Shown: in pieces, positions 1-4,169 of the stretch
How positions within the stretch are numbered: the stretch's first letter is position 1
How the letters are laid out: the number at the start of each line of letters is the position of its first letter
Assembly (NCBI GenBank): GCA_944325295.1
Contig: CALUZL010000068.1
Span: 1 to 6,190, forward strand
Direction: 5' to 3'
DNA from: an uncultured Erysipelotrichaceae bacterium
GTDB taxonomy: Bacteria; Bacillota_I; Bacilli_A; Erysipelotrichales; Erysipelotrichaceae
DNA length: 6,190 nt
The notes under the pieces: generated by a model
Told to the model about the DNA's origin: nothing
Databases searched by the model: none
What the model saw: only the letters and a program-made list of their open reading frames with translations
Made by a program: the position numbers and the translations under genes

Positions 1-585
1 AATAAGATCTTCAATTTCCAAGACGAAGTCACGCTGAATGATATTGAAAACTGTACCGAGATCTTAAACGATCATTTGAAAGGGACTCTTGTCGTTGATC
101 TCATAGATCGATTGGAAGATGTTAAACCGCTTTTGGCGCAAAACGTCAAAAGACATGAGATGCTTTTTAATGCGTTTTATGCCGCCTTTATCAAATTCGC
201 TTCGGAGACGATGTATGTCAGCGGCAGTGGCAACATGGTATATCAGCCTGAATTTGCCGATATTGAAAAGTTGAAGGAGTTTTCAAAGATCGTAAACAAT
301 TCGCAAATGTTCAGAAATTTACTGACGGATAAAGCGACCGATGAAAATACGATGATCGTCCATGATAAGAGTGGCACGGATTTACTTTGGTTTGATGACA
401 TTGCCGTCATATCTTCGGACATACCGGTAAATGACAGAGATACTGCTAAGTTGATGGTCGTCGGACCGAATCGTATGAAATATAAAGAAGTTATCAGCTT
501 GCTCAACTATATCAGGGAACAGGTTGATGAAAATTATCGAGGTGATAAAATTGGAAAACGAGAAGAAAAAAACAAAGAAGAATAA
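1..585 (+). CDS. hrcA: Heat-inducible transcription repressor HrcA, C-terminal part (5' truncated by window edge)
   Basis: HrcA is the cytoplasmic repressor that binds CIRCE operators in front of chaperone genes and is kept active by GroEL. The frame is open from base 1, giving 194 visible residues and a TAA stop at 583-585. The family is usually about 340-350 residues, so roughly the first 150, including the winged-helix DNA-binding domain, lie outside the window. What remains matches the GAF-like/dimerisation part. It has the QPEF motif followed by DIEKL (visible residues 82-90) and the GPNRM motif (155-159) with VISLLNYI after it, equivalent to the family's GPTRM(D)Y...VISLL. The last residues are highly charged (K/E-rich) and are encoded where the grpE ribosome-binding site and start also lie. 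The position directly before grpE-dnaK-dnaJ supports the call. An in-frame TTG at 76 is an internal Leu codon, not the start. Confidence 0.93.
   Translation, partial: NKIFNFQDEVTLNDIENCTEILNDHLKGTLVVDLIDRLEDVKPLLAQNVKRHEMLFNAFYAAFIKFASETMYVSGSGNMVYQPEFADIEKLKEFSKIVNNSQMFRNLLTDKATDENTMIVHDKSGTDLLWFDDIAVISSDIPVNDRDTAKLMVVGPNRMKYKEVISLLNYIREQVDENYRGDKIGKREEKNKEE
539..546 (+). promoter_or_regulatory. Ribosome-binding site that sets the grpE start
   Basis: GAGGTGAT is an uninterrupted 8-base match to the 16S anti-Shine-Dalgarno complement. It lies inside the 3' end of hrcA, with four bases between it and TTG at 551. It favours TTG 551 over the in-frame upstream TTG 524 and ATG 527, which have only a weak AGGG-like site before them. 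Confidence 0.75.
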
Positions 586-1075
586 GGATCTTATAAATCC
601 GCTTGAGAAAGAAGTTGAAAAACTCAACAAGGTCATCTTGGATTTGAATGAACAGATCGATAAGCTTAAAAACGATTACGCCAAAGCTTATGCCGATACG
701 GAAAATACGCGTAAAAGGTTGATTCAAGAGGCTGAAAATGACCGCAAATATCGGATCCAAAGCTTTGCGAAAGAGGTTTTGCCCGTTATTGACAACCTTG
801 AAAGAGCACTGATGCAAAAGACTGAAAACGAAGAGGCTCTCATCTATAAAAAAGGCGTGGAAATGATTTATGCTCAACTCATAAAAGCCCTTAAAGATGA
901 AGGCGTCGAAGAGATCGAAGTGCTCGACAAACCCTTTGATGCAAACTGCGCTCAAGCCATAATGGCTGAGAAGGTCGAAGGCAAAGATGCCGATATCGTT
1001 ATCGAAGTGTTGCAGAAAGGATACAGATTAAAAGATCGGATATTGCGACCGGCAATGGTCAAGATCAGTGAATAG
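551..1075 (+). CDS. grpE: GrpE, nucleotide exchange factor for DnaK
   Basis: GrpE is a cytoplasmic dimer that opens the DnaK nucleotide cleft to release ADP and resets the chaperone cycle. From TTG 551 the protein has 174 residues, at the short end of the family. A Lys-rich head (1-12) is followed by a long charged helix (about 18-70) carrying the conserved ENTRKR stretch (51-56). Next come FAKEVLPVIDNLERAL (72-87) and the C-terminal beta domain with the signature GYRLKDRILRPAMVKI (157-172). TTG 551 was chosen because of the full Shine-Dalgarno sequence just upstream; starting at ATG 527 would add eight residues. The gene overlaps hrcA by 35 bases in another frame, which suggests translational coupling. 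One oddity is that the signature segment FDANCAQA (129-136) has Ala134 where the family normally has His or Met. The stop is TAG, 14 bases before dnaK. Confidence 0.95.
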   Translation: MENEKKKTKKNKDLINPLEKEVEKLNKVILDLNEQIDKLKNDYAKAYADTENTRKRLIQEAENDRKYRIQSFAKEVLPVIDNLERALMQKTENEEALIYKKGVEMIYAQLIKALKDEGVEEIEVLDKPFDANCAQAIMAEKVEGKDADIVIEVLQKGYRLKDRILRPAMVKISE

Positions 1076-1089
1076 AGGAGGAAGTAAAT

Positions 1090-2910
1090 ATGAGTAAGAT
1101 TATAGGTATTGATTTAGGTACAACCAATAGTTGTGTCGCTGTAATGGAAGGCAGCGAACCCAAGGTAATCACAAATCCTGAAGGAAACAGAACGACACCG
1201 TCAGTTGTCGCCTTCAAGGACGGTGATCGCATCGTCGGCGATGCCGCAAAAAGACAGGTCATCACAAATAAGAATTCGGTTATCTCCATCAAAAGAAAGA
1301 TGGGAACAAAAGATAAAGTCAATCTCGAAGGAAAAGACTACTCACCGGAAGAGATCTCAGCAATGATCTTGTCTTATATCAAATCGTATGCTGAGGCATA
1401 TTTGGGTGAACCGGTAACTAAAGCCGTAATCACCGTACCGGCGTATTTCAATGATGCACAGCGTCAAGCGACTAAGGATGCCGGTAAGATTGCCGGTCTT
1501 GAAGTCGAAAGAATTATCAATGAACCGACGGCAGCCGCTTTAGCCTTTGGTATCGATAAGACCAATAAGGAGCAAAAAGTCTTGGTATTTGACCTCGGAG
1601 GCGGTACCTTCGATGTATCTATCTTGGATCTGGCTGATGGGACTTTTGAGGTCTTAGCGACGGCCGGCGACAACAAACTGGGCGGAGATGATTTCGATAA
1701 CGTCATCGTCGACTGGTTAGTCGAAAACTTCAAAAAGGAAAACGGCATTGATCTCAGAAGTGATCGCATGGCTTTGCAAAGACTTAAAGAAGCTGCTGAA
1801 AAGGCTAAGAAAGATCTGAGCTCCATGGTCCAAACCCAGATAAGTTTGCCATTTATCAGCGCCAATGCTAACGGGCCATTGCATTTGGATACGACGCTCA
1901 GCAGAGCTCAGTTTGACAAGATGACCAAATTCCTTGTCGACAGGACCCTGGGACCGGTCAAGCAAGCTTTAAATGATGCCGGAATGAAGGCCAGTGAACT
2001 CGATCAAGTCCTTTTGGTTGGTGGTTCAACACGTATCCCGGCAGTTCAAGAAGCTGTCCGAAATGAACTCGGCATGGAGCCTAATAAGTCAGTAAATCCT
2101 GATGAAGTCGTTGCGATGGGTGCTGCGATTCAGGGTGGTATCATTGCCGGCGACGTCAAAGATGTACTCCTTTTGGATGTTACACCTTTGAGCTTAGGTA
2201 TTGAAACGCTGGGCGGTGTCATGACAGTTTTGATCCCGCGCAATACGACGATCCCGACATCGAAGTCGCAGATCTTCTCGACCGCTGCCGACAATCAACC
2301 GGCTGTCGACATCCATGTTTTGCAAGGCGAAAGGCCGATGGCTGCCGACAATAAGACCTTAGGTAATTTCCAACTCACCGGAATCGCTCCGGCCAGAAGA
2401 GGCGTGCCGCAGATCGAAGTTAAATTCGATATCGATGTCAACGGTATCGTTCATGTTTCAGCTATGGATAAGGCGACGAATAAAAAACAAGAGATCACGA
2501 TTTCCGGATCGAGCGGCTTAAGCGATGAGGAGATCGAAAAAATGGTCAAAGAAGCTGAAGAACACAAAGCCGAAGACGATAAGCGTAAAGAAGAGATCGA
2601 ACTTAAAAATAAGGCCGAAAGCTTCATTGCCCAAATCGATGATACTTTGAATAACACAAATGCCAACGTATCTGACGATCAAAAGAAAGAAGTTCAAAAA
2701 CTTAGAGATGAACTGCAAAAGGCTATCGATAATAACGATTACGATACCCTGCGCACAAAACTGAGTGAACTTGAAAAAGCTGCTCAGAGCATGGCTGAAG
2801 CTATGTATAAAGCTCAGGCTGAAAACGGTGCCCAAAGCGGTAATGAGAATACTTCGACAAGCAATAATGACGATAATGTCGTCGATGCTGAGTTCAAACC
2901 AAAAGATTAA
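1090..2910 (+). CDS. dnaK: Chaperone DnaK (Hsp70)
   Basis: DnaK is the ATP-dependent Hsp70 of the cytoplasm. It binds exposed hydrophobic peptides, with DnaJ stimulating ATP hydrolysis and GrpE exchanging nucleotide. The 606 residues contain all three Hsp70 signatures: IDLGTTNS (7-14), VFDLGGGTFDVSIL (166-179) and VLLVGGSTRIPAVQ (307-320). NEPTAAALAFG (144-154) is present, as is the interdomain linker VLLLDVTPLSLG (359-370). The substrate-binding beta domain runs to about residue 475 and includes NTTIPT and QGERPMAADN. An alpha-helical lid follows, with a disordered Asn/Ser tail ending in VVDAEF (597-602). The extra block near residue 80 of Gram-negative DnaK is absent, as in Bacillota, which explains the length against about 638 in E. 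coli. The ATG start has AGAGGAGG eight bases upstream (1074-1081), overlapping the grpE stop. No broken motif or frameshift is seen. Confidence 0.99.
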   Translation: MSKIIGIDLGTTNSCVAVMEGSEPKVITNPEGNRTTPSVVAFKDGDRIVGDAAKRQVITNKNSVISIKRKMGTKDKVNLEGKDYSPEEISAMILSYIKSYAEAYLGEPVTKAVITVPAYFNDAQRQATKDAGKIAGLEVERIINEPTAAALAFGIDKTNKEQKVLVFDLGGGTFDVSILDLADGTFEVLATAGDNKLGGDDFDNVIVDWLVENFKKENGIDLRSDRMALQRLKEAAEKAKKDLSSMVQTQISLPFISANANGPLHLDTTLSRAQFDKMTKFLVDRTLGPVKQALNDAGMKASELDQVLLVGGSTRIPAVQEAVRNELGMEPNKSVNPDEVVAMGAAIQGGIIAGDVKDVLLLDVTPLSLGIETLGGVMTVLIPRNTTIPTSKSQIFSTAADNQPAVDIHVLQGERPMAADNKTLGNFQLTGIAPARRGVPQIEVKFDIDVNGIVHVSAMDKATNKKQEITISGSSGLSDEEIEKMVKEAEEHKAEDDKRKEEIELKNKAESFIAQIDDTLNNTNANVSDDQKKEVQKLRDELQKAIDNNDYDTLRTKLSELEKAAQSMAEAMYKAQAENGAQSGNENTSTSNNDDNVVDAEFKPKD

Positions 2911-2913
2911 TCA

Positions 2914-2934
2914 AAACCCCATTAATTGGGGTTT
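2914..2934 (+). terminator. Short GC-cored hairpin between dnaK and dnaJ (attenuator or weak terminator)
   Basis: AAACCCCA (2914-2921) pairs perfectly with TGGGGTTT (2927-2934) around the five-base loop TTAAT, giving an 8-bp stem three bases after the dnaK stop. The stem ends in TTT followed by CTGTAAG, so the U-tract is very short. Partial termination, or a 3'-end stabiliser for the grpE-dnaK message, fits better than a full stop. The dnaJ ribosome-binding site begins nine bases later and no obvious promoter lies between. Confidence 0.5.
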
Positions 2935-2955
2935 CTGTAAGTAAAGGAGGCAAAT

Positions 2956-4101
2956 ATGGCTAAACGTGATTATTATGAAGTCCTTGGCATCGATAAGAGC
3001 GCGAGCAGCGATGATATAAAAAGGGCTTATCGAAAGATGGCTAAAAAATACCACCCCGATGTCAACAAGGAGCCTGATGCCGAAGAGAAGTTTAAAGAAG
3101 TAAACGAAGCTTATGAAGTCTTAGGCGATGAAGAAAAAAAGGCCGCTTATGATCGCTATGGTTTTGCCGGCGTAGATCCAAACGGCTTTGCCTCAAGCGG
3201 TGGCTTTGGCGGCTTTAGTGGTTTTGGTGGTGATGACCTCAACGATATCTTCTCAAGTTTTATGGGAAATATGGGCGGATTCGGTTTTAATTTCGGCGGT
3301 TCCAGAGCCCAATCGGCGCGCACGCAGGCGATGAAGGGTGAAAATCGTTATATGCAGTTAAGCATCGATTTTTTGGATGCGATCCACGGTGTTGAAAGGA
3401 TCGTTACTCTCGATGTCGACAAGCGCTGTGAGAGGTGTCATGGAAGTGGTGCTTACAGTGATGGCGATATCAGGACTTGCCCTACATGCCATGGCAGTGG
3501 TCGGGTTACCAGAACTTCAAGAACTGCTTTCGGGATGATGCAGCAGGTCGTCGAATGTCCTGATTGTCATGGAAGCGGAAAGATCATCGATAAAAAGTGC
3601 CCTGAATGTCGTGGTGAGGGTTATATTCATAAACGGGAAGACATCGAAATCAAGATCCCTGCCGGTATCGCTTCCGGTCAACAAGTCAGAATCAGCGGAA
3701 TGGGTGAAAGAGGATACAACGGCGGACCAAATGGCGATCTCTATGTTGAAATAAACGTACGACCGCACAAATACTTTACTCGTCTTGGTAACGATATCCA
3801 TATCAAAGTTCCGATCTCGGCTGTGGATGCCACGCTGGGAACCAAGGTCGATGTTCCGACGGTCAATGGTGATGTCGAACTCAACATTCCTGCCGGCACC
3901 CAACCCGGCCAACAGCTCAGGATGCGTGGCTATGGAGCGAAGGATGTGCGCTCTCAAAACGTGGGCGATCAGATTGTCGAGGTCGAGATCAATATTCCCA
4001 AAAAGCTCACAAAGGAAGAAAGAGATATTTACGAAAAGCTCAGAAACGGAAAAGACAGAAAAGAATCCGTATTTGAAAGATTTAAGAAAAATTTTAAGTA
4101 A
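2956..4101 (+). CDS. dnaJ: Chaperone DnaJ (type A Hsp40)
   Basis: DnaJ is the cytoplasmic co-chaperone that captures unfolded clients and stimulates the DnaK ATPase through its J domain. The 381 residues show the full class A layout. The J domain (about 5-70) carries the catalytic HPD tripeptide at 33-35. A Gly/Phe-rich linker (about 77-115) contains a DIF motif (97-99). The zinc domain has four CxxC repeats (C158/C161, C175/C178, C201/C204, C215/C218), three as CxxCHGSG and the last as CPECRGEG, enough for two Zn ions. The C-terminal client-binding domains include IPAG (234-237), RPHKYFTR (269-276) and IPAGTQPGQ (311-319). The start ATG has AAAGGAGG (2943-2950) five bases upstream. It lies 45 bases after dnaK with a hairpin between. 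The last codons and stop lie inside the next hairpin. Confidence 0.99.
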   Translation: MAKRDYYEVLGIDKSASSDDIKRAYRKMAKKYHPDVNKEPDAEEKFKEVNEAYEVLGDEEKKAAYDRYGFAGVDPNGFASSGGFGGFSGFGGDDLNDIFSSFMGNMGGFGFNFGGSRAQSARTQAMKGENRYMQLSIDFLDAIHGVERIVTLDVDKRCERCHGSGAYSDGDIRTCPTCHGSGRVTRTSRTAFGMMQQVVECPDCHGSGKIIDKKCPECRGEGYIHKREDIEIKIPAGIASGQQVRISGMGERGYNGGPNGDLYVEINVRPHKYFTRLGNDIHIKVPISAVDATLGTKVDVPTVNGDVELNIPAGTQPGQQLRMRGYGAKDVRSQNVGDQIVEVEINIPKKLTKEERDIYEKLRNGKDRKESVFERFKKNFK

Positions 4102-4120
4102 GGCGTTGCCTTACTTAAAA
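4092..4120. terminator. Perfect 13-bp hairpin over the dnaJ stop; T-run only on the minus-strand side
   Basis: TTTTAAGTAAGGC (4092-4104) is exactly complementary to GCCTTACTTAAAA (4108-4120), with a three-base GTT loop. The dnaJ stop TAA (4099-4101) sits in the left arm. On the + strand the 3' side continues AAGCGC, with no U-tract, so it is not a canonical intrinsic terminator for dnaJ. Read on the minus strand the hairpin is followed at once by TTTTTCTT (complement of 4091-4084), the canonical form. It could stop antisense transcription from the clpB side, or protect the 3' end of the dnaK-dnaJ mRNA. The structure is certain; its role is inferred. Confidence 0.6.
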
Positions 4121-4144
4121 AAGCGCAGTTATTAGCACTAAAAT
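4115..4144 (+). promoter_or_regulatory. Candidate clpB promoter overlapping CIRCE
   Basis: A weak -35-like TTAAAA (4115-4120) and a good -10-like TAAAAT (4139-4144) are separated by 18 bases, and the -10 enters the CIRCE spacer. A second option is TTGCCT (4106-4111) with TATTAG (4130-4135), also 18 bases apart. Either would start transcription within or beside CIRCE, where HrcA binding could block RNA polymerase. Neither is strong, and the choice between them cannot be made from sequence alone. Confidence 0.3.
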
Positions 4145-4158
4145 ATCAAGAGTGCTAA
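4132..4158 (+). promoter_or_regulatory. CIRCE operator (HrcA binding site) upstream of clpB
   Basis: The sequence is TTAGCACTA, nine spacer bases, then GAGTGCTAA. The established CIRCE consensus is TTAGCACTC-N9-GAGTGCTAA, so 17 of 18 arm bases match. The only difference is the innermost base of the left arm (A instead of C at 4140), leaving eight paired positions. The spacer is exactly nine bases. The right arm ends 11 bases before the clpB ATG and two bases before its GGAGG. The HrcA gene in the same window is the expected ligand, so clpB should be derepressed on heat shock or when GroEL is titrated. Confidence 0.93.
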
Positions 4159-4169
4159 ATGGAGGTTAT

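Noticed and set aside
2518..2835. 105-codon Phe/Ile-rich antisense frame opposite the dnaK lid, resembling a membrane protein
   Set aside because: The hydrophobicity is the complement of a Lys/Glu-rich helical lid; there is no separate evidence of a gene.
3517..3957. 146-codon antisense open frame opposite dnaJ
   Set aside because: It is a shadow of the zinc-finger and C-terminal domains of dnaJ; no recognisable protein or gene context.
3785..4135. 116-codon + strand frame overlapping the end of dnaJ
   Set aside because: It is a frame-shifted reading of dnaJ, rich in Arg/Ser/Met with no family features; dnaJ itself is intact in its own frame.
4102..4169. CtsR operator before clpB
   Set aside because: No tandem GGTCAAA-like heptamers are present; the only operator-like element is CIRCE.
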